This document shows positions 8,954 through 17,503 of a DNA stretch of 64,000 nt, in pieces. Where the stretch lies: the NCBI RefSeq assembly GCF_900105385.1, contig NZ_LT629772.1, forward strand, positions 5,084,001-5,148,000. Reading direction: 5' to 3'. The notes under the pieces were generated by a model. That model did not search any database. It was not told the DNA's origin and saw nothing but the letters and a program-made list of their open reading frames with translations. The position numbers and the translations under genes are program-made. Origin of the DNA: Microlunatus soli. GTDB taxonomy: Bacteria > Actinomycetota > Actinomycetes > Propionibacteriales > Propionibacteriaceae. Position 1 is the stretch's first letter. The number at the start of each line of letters is the position of its first letter.

Positions 8954-9538
8954 ATGGCCACCGAGTCCGAAACCACCGATCCGCATGAGCACGGGCCTGA
9001 TCATGAGCATGATCATGAGATCGCGGCACCCGAGGACCGCAGGCTGCATCACATCCCACCGGCCGCGCTGACCGAAGACACCATGCAGACCTCCGGCATG
9101 CGCCGCCGGGAGGCGATCTCCGGCAAGACGGTCGGATCATCGAAGATCTGGATGGGGGAGACGATCGTGCCGCCGGAGACCGGGTCCGGCAACCACCACC
9201 ACGGCGAATCCGAGACCGCCATCTATGTGGTGGAAGGGAATCCGGAGTTCGTCTTCCTCGATGCCGACGAGGAGGTCCGGGTGCGTACCAAGCCGGGCGA
9301 CTACGTCTATGTGCCGCCCTTCGTGCCGCACCGCGAGGAGAATCCGGATCCCGAACACGACGCCGTCGTCGTGATCGGCCGGTCGACCCAGGAAGCGATC
9401 GTGGTCAACCTCGAGGATCTGGTCTGGGTCGGTCCGGTCGCCGTCGGTCGGCACGACCTGGAACGACCGACCTGGCATGATCACGAGATCGATCAGCGCA
9501 AACCGGATGGCGACGAGCAACGCTCCGATGACCGCTGA
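8954..9538 (+). CDS. His-rich cupin-domain protein
   Basis: A 194-residue protein. The first 25 residues are unusually rich in His, Asp and Glu (HEHGPDHEHDHE), encoded by a GATCATGA-rich repeat, and may bind metal. The cupin barrel follows, with metal-ligand motif 1 as GSGNHHHGESETAIYVVEG (His-His-Glu) and motif 2 as GDYVYVPPFVPHREEN (His). Such single-domain cupins are often Mn/Fe/Zn isomerases or dioxygenases acting on small acids or sugars. It is last in the operon, 33 bases after the monooxygenase, with GAAAGGGAAG upstream. Confidence 0.85.
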   Translation: MATESETTDPHEHGPDHEHDHEIAAPEDRRLHHIPPAALTEDTMQTSGMRRREAISGKTVGSSKIWMGETIVPPETGSGNHHHGESETAIYVVEGNPEFVFLDADEEVRVRTKPGDYVYVPPFVPHREENPDPEHDAVVVIGRSTQEAIVVNLEDLVWVGPVAVGRHDLERPTWHDHEIDQRKPDGDEQRSDDR

Positions 9539-10152
9539 CGGTCCATCGCCGGCGCCGCACCATCCCGATCAATGGGTGGCTCGTGCTGACAGGCCACGAC
9601 GAAGGTGAGATCGTCGCGATCGAAGGTCTTGACACTCATCTGGTTCAGTGGGTGGGAATAGGGATGCGGAGAACGGCGCTCTGACGCGCCGGGGCACAGC
9701 ACGGCCATCGGTCGAATTTGCGATCGGCGACGGACCAGGTCAGCCGACACTTCCTTCTGGACGTCGCGACCGACGGCATGGGGCTGCAGCGCAGCCGCGA
9801 TGGCAACGCCAGCTGGGACAAGACTGCAGGCCGGCGGAGGCCGTCTTTCCCACTCGAACAAGTCCAGCCCGCTCCGATCATCCAGCGAAGTCATCGTTCC
9901 CTGGGCAGCGCCGATGCCACGTCGGCGCGGCCGCGCCCAGCCGGTCGCCGCGATGCGCGACCAGATCGGGCTTGACTGTGCCGCCGCGTCATGGTTTTCA
10001 ATGACTCGTCCGCTCAGTCAGGGTCGGTCGCTCGCCATCGATCAAGGAGTCAGATGATCCCGGAACGTTGCCGGCCGGCTGTCCCAGGTACGTCCATGTT
10101 CTGCAGTCGGGTTCATCCCTGCCACGACTCCAGGTCACGTTGAGGAGTTCCG
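9539..10152. other. 614-base stretch without a convincing gene
   Basis: I see no recognisable gene. A minus-strand frame from 9894 to 9493 (133 codons, beginning MTSLDDRSGLDLFEWE) is open but has no recognisable domain, lacks a convincing ribosome binding site and runs into the cupin gene. Fragments in other frames are no better. It could be a decayed gene. The last 60 bases probably hold the promoter of the MerR gene; a GAGGAG site lies just before its ATG. Confidence 0.4.
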
Positions 10153-10866
10153 ATGGGATGGAGTACTGCGGAGGTGGCGCGGCTAGCCGGGGTGAGCGTA
10201 CGGGCGGTCCGCTACTACCACGAGATCGGCCTGTTGCCGGTACCGGAGCGACGGGCGAATGGCTACAAGTCCTACGGCGCCGTCCATCTGGTGCGGCTAC
10301 TGCGCATCCAACGGCTCAGCGCTCTCGGGTTCACCCTTGCCCAGATCGGCGACCTGGACGAACCGGGGCCACACACAGAGGCGCTGTTCCGCTCACTGGA
10401 CGTGGAGATTGCCGACAAGATCCAGCAGTTGCAGCAGATCCGGAACGAACTGCGCGACGTCCTGGAGAACGAGGTCCAGGAGGGCCTGCCGCCGGGCTTC
10501 TCGCCCCCTGCGACCGGCGCGGTCGTCACAGAGCGCGACAAATCGACGCTCTCGGTCCTCGGACAACTGCTGCCGGCCGAACGTCAGGAGCGCCTGAAGG
10601 AATGGCTGGCGACCAGCACGGTCGATTCCACCGCGGACGACGACTTCGAGCAGTTGCCCGACGACGCCGACGAAGCCACCCGCGCCGATCTCGCCCGACG
10701 CATGCTGCCCGCAGCGCGCGCTGCTCAGAATTCCCGTCCGTCGGCCGATCCCACGCCGCCCACAACTGCACGCGCCATCGGAACCGCACTGCGCGACATC
10801 TACAACCCGGCACAGATGGACGTCCTGGTCCGGGTCGCCACCCTCCTCGACGCCGAATCCGCCTGA
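10153..10866 (+). CDS. MerR-family transcriptional regulator
   Basis: A 237-residue regulator. The N-terminal winged helix (residues 3-70) reads TAEVARLAGVSVRAVRYYHE, followed by IGLLPVPERRANGYKSYG, the classic MerR pattern. A coiled-coil dimerisation helix follows (about 80-115). The long C-terminal part (about 120-237) has no Cys cluster, so it is not a metal sensor; it may bind a small molecule. The ATG has GAGGAG at good spacing. It is followed 16 bases later by a CPBP protease gene and may control it. Confidence 0.9.
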   Translation: MGWSTAEVARLAGVSVRAVRYYHEIGLLPVPERRANGYKSYGAVHLVRLLRIQRLSALGFTLAQIGDLDEPGPHTEALFRSLDVEIADKIQQLQQIRNELRDVLENEVQEGLPPGFSPPATGAVVTERDKSTLSVLGQLLPAERQERLKEWLATSTVDSTADDDFEQLPDDADEATRADLARRMLPAARAAQNSRPSADPTPPTTARAIGTALRDIYNPAQMDVLVRVATLLDAESA

Positions 10867-10882
10867 CCAGATTGGTTTCCCC

Positions 10883-11605
10883 GTGATCCACAGTTCACCG
10901 AGCAGCAGCGCCGACGAGGTCAGGCTCAAGACACGGCCACGCCCGGGCTGGCCCGAGCTCGGGATCGGTCTGGCGGTCCTGCTGATCCTTGAAGTCGGCC
11001 TCGCCCGGGCCGCCCTGACGATGCATCTCGGCGCCGTCGTCACCGGCGTCTTCATGACCGCTCTGTCGGCGATCGTCGCCGGCGGCGGCTTCGCGGCCGC
11101 GGCGCTCACTCGGGTACGGTCGACGGCCGCCTTCGGCCTGGTCGCGACATCGTGGAAGTGGATCCTTGTCGGAGTTGGCGGAGGGATTGTCGCAACTGCG
11201 CTGAAGATCCCTGCGACCAAGGCCTTCACGGCGATCTTCGGAGCGGCGACCAGCAGTCAGACGAGTTGGTCGGCGGCCGGCGCCGGCGGCCTCGGAGCGG
11301 TGCTGCTGTCGTTTCTGTTCCTCGGCGTGCTGACCCCGATCGGTGAGGAGCTGTTCTTCCGAGGTGTGGTGACCACGGTCCTGCTTCGGTACGGCGCCGT
11401 GGTCGGAGTCGTCGGCAGCACCGTCCTGTTCGCTGTCCTGCACGGCGAGCCGGTGCTGATGATCTCCGCAGTCCTGGTGGGGCTGCCGGCTGCGGAACTT
11501 CGCCGCCGGACCGGGTCGATCTGGCCCGGCGTGGCACTCCACATCACGTTCGATCTCATCTCCAGCATCGGCCTGTTCATCGTTCTCCCGAACCTCACCC
11601 ACTGA
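10883..11605 (+). CDS. CPBP-family intramembrane metalloprotease
   Basis: A 240-residue polytopic membrane protein of the CAAX protease / bacteriocin-processing (Abi) family. The catalytic motif 1 is GEELFFRG, motif 2 is AVLHGEP, and motif 3 is GVALHITFD; these supply the Glu and His residues of the family. Start is GTG 10883. In bacteria these proteins act in peptide processing, immunity or stress responses, and the substrate here is unknown. It is probably cotranscribed with the MerR gene. Confidence 0.87.
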   Translation: MIHSSPSSSADEVRLKTRPRPGWPELGIGLAVLLILEVGLARAALTMHLGAVVTGVFMTALSAIVAGGGFAAAALTRVRSTAAFGLVATSWKWILVGVGGGIVATALKIPATKAFTAIFGAATSSQTSWSAAGAGGLGAVLLSFLFLGVLTPIGEELFFRGVVTTVLLRYGAVVGVVGSTVLFAVLHGEPVLMISAVLVGLPAAELRRRTGSIWPGVALHITFDLISSIGLFIVLPNLTH

Positions 11606-11697
11606 CGACAGCCGGTGGACCGACGGTTCGGACCGCAGGACCACATCGACAACCAACGAATATCCGTCAGAACTCCGATCATGAGAGGACATCAACC

Positions 11698-11883
11698 ATG
11701 GGATGGTTCACCGCGAGGCAACAGCGCAGAGAGGCTCGCGAGCAGCGCGTTCGCGACAAGGCTTACGACAAGGCGATCAATCAAGGACAGACGCCGGAGG
11801 ACGCGAAGCTGGCAGCAGAACGCGCCGTGCGCCGACGCCGACGCATCCGGCGTGCGGCAATCATCACCGCCGTCGACAAGTGA
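11698..11883 (+). CDS. Small basic protein of unknown function
   Basis: A 61-residue Arg/Lys-rich protein, mostly predicted helical. It opens MGWFTARQQRREAREQR and has a second basic run RRRRRIRRAAI near the end. A GAGAGGA site 8 bases before the ATG supports translation. It has no recognised domain; it may bind nucleic acid or membrane. It sits alone between the CPBP protease and the SDR gene. Confidence 0.6.
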   Translation: MGWFTARQQRREAREQRVRDKAYDKAINQGQTPEDAKLAAERAVRRRRRIRRAAIITAVDK

Positions 11884-11917
11884 TCACCGGACCGATCCGA
11901 CAATCCACGTAACGTCA

Positions 11918-12661
11918 ATGACCCATCAGTTCCAGAATCAGCGTGTCCTCGTCACCGGTGGCTCAGCAGGTATCGGCAAGGCAGCAGCAACAGCGTTCGC
12001 CGACGAGGGCGCGGACGTGATCATCGTCAATCGCAGCCACGACTCCGGGACAGCCGCCGTCGCCGAGATCACCGATCGCGGCGGTCAGGCCGAATTCCAC
12101 TCCGCCGACCTGACTTCCAGCGAAGCGATCAGCGAACTCGTCGTGGCAACCGGACCCGTTGATGTGTTGGTCACCAGTGCCGGCTACCGGCCGATACCCG
12201 GGCCTGCCGCCGACACCAGTGAAGATGATCTTGACGCGACGTGGGCTGTGAACGTCAAAGCTCCGTGGCTGTTGTCGGCAGCCTACGGCCCGATGATGGC
12301 GCAACGCCGGTCCGGCGCCATCGTGCATGTCTCCAGTGTGAGCGGCACCCTCGATCAGGAAGGATTCGGGGCGTACAACGTGTCGAAGGCCGCGCTGAAC
12401 GGCTTGGTGCGGGCGTTCGCGCGAGAGCTCGGCCCGACCGGAGTACGGGTGAACGCCGTGGCGCCGGGGCCGACGTACACGCCGTACACCGAACAGTTCG
12501 GCAGTGCGTTGGACGAGTTGATGCGTCCGTATCCGCTCGGTCACCCGGCCACGGCCGATCAAGTTGCGGCGGCAATCATCTTCCTCGCCGGATCCACCGC
12601 CTCGCACATCACCGGTGCCGTCCTTCCCGTCGACGGTGGCCAAGGCACCGTCATCCGCTGA
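11918..12661 (+). CDS. Short-chain dehydrogenase/reductase
   Basis: A 247-residue classical SDR. The Rossmann motif is VTGGSAGIGK (TGxxxGIG), the catalytic Ser is in HVSSVSG, and the catalytic pair is YNVSK. The ATG at 11918 gives a normal family length; an upstream in-frame ATG at 11615 would add about 100 residues of non-homologous sequence that overlaps the small basic gene. C-terminal PVDGGQG is typical. The substrate is unknown. The gene is convergent with, and overlaps by 11 bases, the transporter gene at 12651. Confidence 0.9.
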   Translation: MTHQFQNQRVLVTGGSAGIGKAAATAFADEGADVIIVNRSHDSGTAAVAEITDRGGQAEFHSADLTSSEAISELVVATGPVDVLVTSAGYRPIPGPAADTSEDDLDATWAVNVKAPWLLSAAYGPMMAQRRSGAIVHVSSVSGTLDQEGFGAYNVSKAALNGLVRAFARELGPTGVRVNAVAPGPTYTPYTEQFGSALDELMRPYPLGHPATADQVAAAIIFLAGSTASHITGAVLPVDGGQGTVIR

Positions 12662-13778
12662 CCCGCATCGAGCTCCTCCCGGAGCCGGCCGGTGACGCTC
12701 GTCGTGTTCCGGCCTGTCGACGACGTCTGAAGATCATGCTGATGATCACCAGATGCGGGAACTCGATCAGCATCCCGATCACGATCGCGGCGTAGGTCAG
12801 TGGTCGGCCGGGCAAGGCGAGTGCCGTCACGGCCAGCATCAACGGAGCATTGCGGGCAGCGGTCGTCATGGTGAGCAGTACGTGATCATGATGCTCGAGG
12901 CCGACGAGCCGGCCGATCAACTCGGTGGCGATGAAGATGAGCACAAAGAACACGCAGATCGCGATCAGGCAGCTGAGAAAGACGCCGCCATGGTCGGCGA
13001 TGACCCTGGCGTTACCGGCGAAGATCTCCACGATCAGGGCGGCGATCAGGAGAGGAGCAGAGCCGCTCACCAGGTGGCTCAGACGTCGGAACGTTCGCGG
13101 CGCTGCCGAGGAGAGAATCCGGCGTAGCAACCGTGAGCCGGCGAATGGCACGGCGAACCAGAGCAGCAGGGTCTGGGCGATGTCGGCGATGCCGATTCCT
13201 GTGTCCCGACTGAAGAAGAGCCAGATCAGGATCGGATACCCGATCAGCTGGGTGATCATGTTCACCGGAAGCAACATCGAGCCCACTGCCGTATTGCCGC
13301 CGGCGATGCGGGTGAACCCCAGGAACCAGTCGGTGCACGGCGCGGCGAGGTAGATGAACAGCCCGATGAAGACGGCCTGCTGACCCCCGACGAACAATCT
13401 GGCGAGGACGTAGCCGAGGATCGGGATGATCAGGAAATTGACACCCCAGGCGAGCCCGGCGACCCGCCACGCCGAAATGCCGGCCAGGCCGGTGAAGCGG
13501 GCCTCGAAGAACAGCGCCGAGACCAAGATCAAGACTGTCGGAGAGACCAGTGCACCCGTCCGAGTGCCGACCCCGGGCGCAAGCAGGCCGATTGCACAGC
13601 CCAGCAGGATCGCAGCACTCAGCATTCCTGCCAACCGCCAGGTCGGTGCCTGTGATGCGGGCTCGACGTCTCCGCCGATTGGTTTCCGGGACGTGCCTGC
13701 GCGCTCGTCGGTGATCGACACTTCGGCGGGCGGGTGCTGTGTGGGTGAGTCTTCGGCAGTCGACAGCCGGTTCAGCAT
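12651..13778 (-). CDS. ACR3/bile-acid-symporter-like transporter
   Basis: A 375-residue, roughly ten-helix membrane protein of the BASS/ACR3 superfamily. The helix motif AAPCTDWFLGFTRIAGG keeps the APCT Cys that binds arsenite in ACR3 pumps, but the following residues differ from authentic ACR3 (usually an M/V-rich helix and a TKGD-like turn). The ATG at 13778 overlaps the upstream flavoprotein stop (ATGCTGA), so they are cotranslated. The first 45 residues are an extra hydrophilic tail. The operon begins with bL36 and a Fur/Zur box, so the exported or imported ligand could be a metal-related compound rather than arsenite. Confidence 0.8.
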   Translation of the reverse strand: MLNRLSTAEDSPTQHPPAEVSITDERAGTSRKPIGGDVEPASQAPTWRLAGMLSAAILLGCAIGLLAPGVGTRTGALVSPTVLILVSALFFEARFTGLAGISAWRVAGLAWGVNFLIIPILGYVLARLFVGGQQAVFIGLFIYLAAPCTDWFLGFTRIAGGNTAVGSMLLPVNMITQLIGYPILIWLFFSRDTGIGIADIAQTLLLWFAVPFAGSRLLRRILSSAAPRTFRRLSHLVSGSAPLLIAALIVEIFAGNARVIADHGGVFLSCLIAICVFFVLIFIATELIGRLVGLEHHDHVLLTMTTAARNAPLMLAVTALALPGRPLTYAAIVIGMLIEFPHLVIISMIFRRRRQAGTRRASPAGSGRSSMRVSG

Positions 13779-14953
13779 GCGCAGCTGACGCCGCAGCAAC
13801 TCAGGTCGTCGGTCCACATCCCGGCCTCTCGCCAGTACTCCAGGCCGCTGGTGTCGCGGCTGAACCGATCGCCGATCGTCCGGGCGATCTGGGCGTAGCG
13901 CTGCCGAAACTTGTAGACGAAGCAGAACCGCAGATCGTCGTGCCGCAGTGCCGGCCCGTTCAGGAAGAGACCCGGGGTCACCGTGGACTCGTCGTCCGCG
14001 GTGAGCAGCGGCCAGCCATCGGAGCGGCGGGCGAACAGGCCGGCAACAGGGCCCAATCCCGGGCCGAAGCCGGTGGCCAGTACCGGCTGGGCACTCGACG
14101 GGTGCCGGGCGCCGCCGGTCGTGCGGACGAGGTATCCGTTGCGGTCCTGCTCGATCGATGCGGCCCTGCCGCGCGCGAGCTTCAGCCGTCCGGTGCCCAT
14201 CGCTCGGTCGAGTCGCTGCCGCGTCCGTGGCGCCAGTTGGTAGGACGGATCCGACCCGGCACCGGCGTTCCAGGGATGCTGGTGATCGAGCACCGTCACC
14301 CGGCTGCCTCGCTGCACATGATGGCAGGCCAGGTCGATGCCCGATTCGTACCCGCCGATGACCACCAAGCGGTCGGAATGCGCCGGCGCTTGCCAGGCCC
14401 GCGAATCGCTGCTGTGCACGGCGAGTGCTGCGTTGGTGACCGCAGGTGCAGTGGGCTCGGTGAACTCGCCGCCGGCCCAGACCAGCGTACGCGCCCGGAT
14501 CGGTCCACGGCTGGTGTCCACTCGGAACGCCTGGCCGTCGGCTCGCACCGCCGTCACCTCTGTTCCGGTCGACACCGGCACCTCGAAATGCTGCGCGACG
14601 GCAGCCAAGTAGCGGGCGTACTGCGCGCCGTCGGGGTAGTCGACTCCGAGGGAGAAGGCTGGAGAGGTTTCGGGATGGATGGCATTCAGATCGGTGGCGC
14701 CGAAGCCGTTGCCGGTGAACGACGGCGTCAAGAAGCGCTGCTTATCGGGCCAGTCCGCGAAGGTCTGTCCGATCTCGCCTCGTTCGACGACGCCGATCGA
14801 GACCTGTGGCAGTACCGACAGCGCGAGGGCGGTGCCGATACCGGCCGGCCCGGCACCCACGACCAAGCAGTCCAGGCGTTTGGGGAGGCGCCGGACGGCC
14901 GGCCGGTGATGTCGGGTCCTCGGTGTCGGCGACGTCCTGCTCGCTGCTCTCAT
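13772..14953 (-). CDS. FAD/NAD(P)-dependent flavoprotein (ArsO/CzcO-like) with Cys-rich tail
   Basis: A 393-residue class-B flavin oxidoreductase-like protein. The FAD-binding motif is [10 protein letters not shown] near residue 30, the NADPH-binding stretch is [11 protein letters not shown] near residue 200, and a FATG-like motif reads VLATGFG. It ends in [12 protein letters not shown], a four-Cys tail suited to metal or thiol chemistry. The ATG at 14953 is preferred because it overlaps the rpmJ stop (ATGA); a longer frame from 15079 is only the rpmJ region read out of frame. Homologues occur in arsenic (ArsO) and zinc (CzcO) contexts; the reaction is unknown. Confidence 0.85.
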   Translation of the reverse strand: MRAASRTSPTPRTRHHRPAVRRLPKRLDCLVVGAGPAGIGTALALSVLPQVSIGVVERGEIGQTFADWPDKQRFLTPSFTGNGFGATDLNAIHPETSPAFSLGVDYPDGAQYARYLAAVAQHFEVPVSTGTEVTAVRADGQAFRVDTSRGPIRARTLVWAGGEFTEPTAPAVTNAALAVHSSDSRAWQAPAHSDRLVVIGGYESGIDLACHHVQRGSRVTVLDHQHPWNAGAGSDPSYQLAPRTRQRLDRAMGTGRLKLARGRAASIEQDRNGYLVRTTGGARHPSSAQPVLATGFGPGLGPVAGLFARRSDGWPLLTADDESTVTPGLFLNGPALRHDDLRFCFVYKFRQRYAQIARTIGDRFSRDTSGLEYWREAGMWTDDLSCCGVSCAC

Positions 14954-15072
14954 CCTTGGCGGGCCTTGAACCGCGGGTGCAATTTGTTGATCACGAACAC
15001 CCGTCCTCGTCGGCGGACGACCTGGGCACCGGGCTTCTCGGCCAGGGCCCGGATCGAGTTGCGAACCTTCAT
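14950..15072 (-). CDS. rpmJ: 50S ribosomal protein bL36, zinc-independent (C-minus) paralogue
   Basis: A 40-residue protein beginning [19 protein letters not shown] and ending FKARQG. It is bL36, but it lacks the Cys3-His zinc ribbon of the standard form, so it is the C-minus type. Such paralogues replace the zinc form when zinc is scarce and are normally repressed by Zur. GGAAGG lies 8 bases before the ATG. The stop overlaps the flavoprotein start, and a perfect Fur-family palindrome lies 26 bases upstream. It is too short for usual ORF cut-offs and is easy to miss. Confidence 0.95.
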   Translation of the reverse strand: MKVRNSIRALAEKPGAQVVRRRGRVFVINKLHPRFKARQG

Positions 15073-15097
15073 GTGACACCTTCCAGGCGACTCATAA

Positions 15098-15112
15098 TGA
15101 GAATGATTCTCA
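15098..15112. promoter_or_regulatory. Fur/Zur-type operator
   Basis: TGAGAATGATTCTCA is a perfect 7-1-7 palindrome, the layout bound by Fur-family regulators. It resembles actinobacterial Zur boxes (TGAAAATGATTTTCA). It lies 25-40 bases before the bL36 start, next to a possible -10 TATAGT (15116-15121, minus strand), so binding would block transcription. The bL36 paralogue downstream argues for Zur rather than Fur. Confidence 0.88.
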
Positions 15113-15221
15113 ATACTATACGTGTCGAGCGCCTCCGGGTCAGCAAGGGGAGCGTGGCAAACTCACAGTCGCGATCTCAACGGCTCGACCTGTCGGTGCT
15201 GCTGGGGTGATCGATGGGAGA

Positions 15222-16529
15222 ATGACTGACGTGTGGTTGCCCTACGGACGCGGAAAGTTGCAGGTGGACCTGCCGGCGGCGGCTCGGCCGACGGTTCTGT
15301 CGGCCCCGAATGCCAGTCCGATCGCAGATCCCGATGATGCGGTCCGACGCTGCCTCCACGAGCCCGTCGGCAGTCCCGGCTTGCCCGAGCTGGCGGCCGG
15401 TCGGAAATCGGCCTGCATCGTGATCTGTGACATCACCAGGCCGGTGCCGAATCACCTGTTCCTCGCGCCGATGATCAAGATCCTGCTGGACTGCGGGATG
15501 CCGCGGTCGGAGATCACGATCCTCGTCGCGACTGGTCTGCATCGTCCGAACCTCGGTGCTGAGCTGGCCGAGTTGATCGGCGATCCGTGGGTGCTCGACA
15601 ATGTCGAGGTCGTCAATCACGATGCCCGGGACGTAGCCGATCTGGTGGATCTCGGAGTGACCCCGACCCGCGGGACGCCCATCCACCTCAATCGACGCTT
15701 CGTCGAGGCCGATCTGCGGATCGTCACCGGGCTGGTCGAGCCACACTTCATGGCGGGGTGGTCGGGCGGTCGGAAGGTGATCGCGCCGGGCATCGCCGGT
15801 CATCAGACCATTCGTACGTTCCACTCGCATCGGTTCATGGCCGATCCGCTGGCCACCCAGTGCAACCTGGACGGCAACCCACTGCATGAAGATCAACTAG
15901 ATATCGTCAGAGCAGTCGGGGAGGTGTACGCGTTGAACACCGTCATCGACGATGAGCGACGCTTGCTCGATGTGTTCTTCGGTGATGTTCTCCAGTCCCA
16001 TGCCGATGCGGTCACCGCCGCGGCTCGTACCTCGACGATCAGCGCCGAGCGACGCTTCCGTACGGTCCTCACCTCGTCCGCCGGCTATCCGCTGGACAAG
16101 ACCTACTACCAGACGATCAAGGGGATGGTCACACCGCTGGATATCCTGGAGCCCGGCGGCACGCTGCTGATCGCCTCGGAGTGTTCGGAAGGCCTGGGAT
16201 CCCCGGAATTCGTGGCGGCCCAGCGTGAGCTGATCGCCCGCGGTGCGGACGCCTTCCTCGATCATCTTTCGACCAAACAGATGGCCGACATCGATGAGTG
16301 GCAATCACAGATGCTGCTGCGGTCCCAGCGGATGGTGCGGATCCAGCTGTACAGCACGGGCCTGTCAGCGGAGCAGCAGAAGCTGACCGGCGTCGAGGTC
16401 ATCGACGATCTCGGTCAAGGGATCAGCGACAGTCTCCGAAGGTCGGGCGACGATTCCTTGGCGATCATCCCCGACGGGCCGTACCTGATTCCGAGGTTGG
16501 CACCCCAGGAGCATCAATCCCACAGTTGA
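15222..16529 (+). CDS. LarA-family nickel-pincer racemase/epimerase
   Basis: A 435-residue LarA-like protein. Catalytic and cofactor residues line up with lactate racemase: Asp70 and Arg73 in CDITRP, His107 in ATGLHRP, His175 and Lys185 in EPHFMAGWSGGRKV, and His201 in RTFHSHRF (counted from ATG 15222). In LarA the Lys carries the nickel pincer nucleotide and the His pair moves the hydride. The ATG at 15222 has GGGAGA upstream and is preferred over GTG 15207. LarB/C/E maturation genes are not in the window. Homologues act on various 2-hydroxyacids, so the substrate need not be lactate. Confidence 0.85.
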   Translation: MTDVWLPYGRGKLQVDLPAAARPTVLSAPNASPIADPDDAVRRCLHEPVGSPGLPELAAGRKSACIVICDITRPVPNHLFLAPMIKILLDCGMPRSEITILVATGLHRPNLGAELAELIGDPWVLDNVEVVNHDARDVADLVDLGVTPTRGTPIHLNRRFVEADLRIVTGLVEPHFMAGWSGGRKVIAPGIAGHQTIRTFHSHRFMADPLATQCNLDGNPLHEDQLDIVRAVGEVYALNTVIDDERRLLDVFFGDVLQSHADAVTAAARTSTISAERRFRTVLTSSAGYPLDKTYYQTIKGMVTPLDILEPGGTLLIASECSEGLGSPEFVAAQRELIARGADAFLDHLSTKQMADIDEWQSQMLLRSQRMVRIQLYSTGLSAEQQKLTGVEVIDDLGQGISDSLRRSGDDSLAIIPDGPYLIPRLAPQEHQSHS

Positions 16530-16698
16530 GCGTGGCGCCGGCCGGGGGTTGAGCGGAACCGCGATGGGGAAGCGCGGAATGTGGGTGTCACGCCGCGTCA
16601 TCGATCAGCGGTGACCACGGCGTTCGTGCCGATGTTGTTCGCCGTCCGGCCGCTGCGCAGTGTCGAGTTGATCTTGGTCAAGGACAGTGGAGGTCATC

Positions 16699-17484
16699 AT
16701 GGTTCGTCCCGGACAACAGGACGGTCGTTCATCACTGCTGCGGGGGTTGTCGCTGCTCGAGCTGTTCAGCGTGCAGGACTCGGAGCTGAGCATCTCCGAA
16801 ATGGCCCGGCGGTCCGGAATCCCGAAATCGACCACTCACCGGCTGGTCACCGACCTCGTCTCCTGGGGTGCGCTGGAGCTCGGCTCCCGTGGTGCCAGGT
16901 TGGGGGTCCGGATGTTCGAGCTCGGACACCTGGTCCCGACCCAACGGACGCTGCGTGAGCTGGCGATTCCTTATGCACACAACCTGAACGAGGTCACCGG
17001 CCTGACCTCCAATCTCGCGGTCCGCGATGGCACCGACGTTGTCTACATCGAGAAGATCACCAGCCCCGACCTGCAGGTGCCGCACTCGCGTACCGGCGGT
17101 CGGCTCCCGTTGAACTGCACCGCACTGGGGAAGGCGATCCTGGCCTTCAGCGAGTTCGGATTCATCGAGAACGTCTTGGCCGGCGAGCTGACTCGGCGCA
17201 CCACGAAGTCGATCATCGATCCGGTGGTGCTGCGCCGGGAGCTCGCCGACGTTCGGGAGACCAAGGTTGCCTTCGATGTGGAGGAGTCCCAGCTCGGGCT
17301 CTTCTGCGTGGCGGCGCCGATCTTTGCCCACCACGGCCAGCTGGTCGGTTCGATCTCGGTCACCGGCGGGACGGCCCTGTCCCAAGCGCAGCATTTCGCC
17401 CCGGCCGTGCGGACCACCGCGATGGCGCTGTCCCGGGCCCTCGGTCAACGTCCGAGGACGTCTCGCCCGATGCAGGTCGCGTGA
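16699..17484 (+). CDS. IclR-family transcriptional regulator
   Basis: A 261-residue regulator. The winged helix (about residues 8-70) includes LSISEMARRSGIPKSTTHRL, and the C-terminal ligand domain (about 85-250) includes RLPLNCTALGKAIL and CVAAPIF. The ATG at 16699 has GGAGG at the right distance; GTG 16687 is less likely. IclR proteins sense small carboxylates or aromatics. It is downstream of the LarA-like gene (gap about 170 bases) and convergent with the orphan binding protein at 17504; it could control either. Confidence 0.9.
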   Translation: MVRPGQQDGRSSLLRGLSLLELFSVQDSELSISEMARRSGIPKSTTHRLVTDLVSWGALELGSRGARLGVRMFELGHLVPTQRTLRELAIPYAHNLNEVTGLTSNLAVRDGTDVVYIEKITSPDLQVPHSRTGGRLPLNCTALGKAILAFSEFGFIENVLAGELTRRTTKSIIDPVVLRRELADVRETKVAFDVEESQLGLFCVAAPIFAHHGQLVGSISVTGGTALSQAQHFAPAVRTTAMALSRALGQRPRTSRPMQVA

Positions 17485-17503
17485 TCCGCTCGTACACGTC
17501 TGG

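Noticed and set aside
12651-13778. Direct call as arsenite efflux pump (arsB/ACR3)
   Set aside because: The APCT Cys is present, but no arsR, arsC or arsenic operon partners are seen and the operon starts with a Zur-type box and bL36, so I keep the family name only.
14954-15079. N-terminal extension of the flavoprotein to 15079
   Set aside because: This stretch is bL36 read in another frame; the ATG at 14953 overlaps the rpmJ stop and gives a normal flavoprotein.
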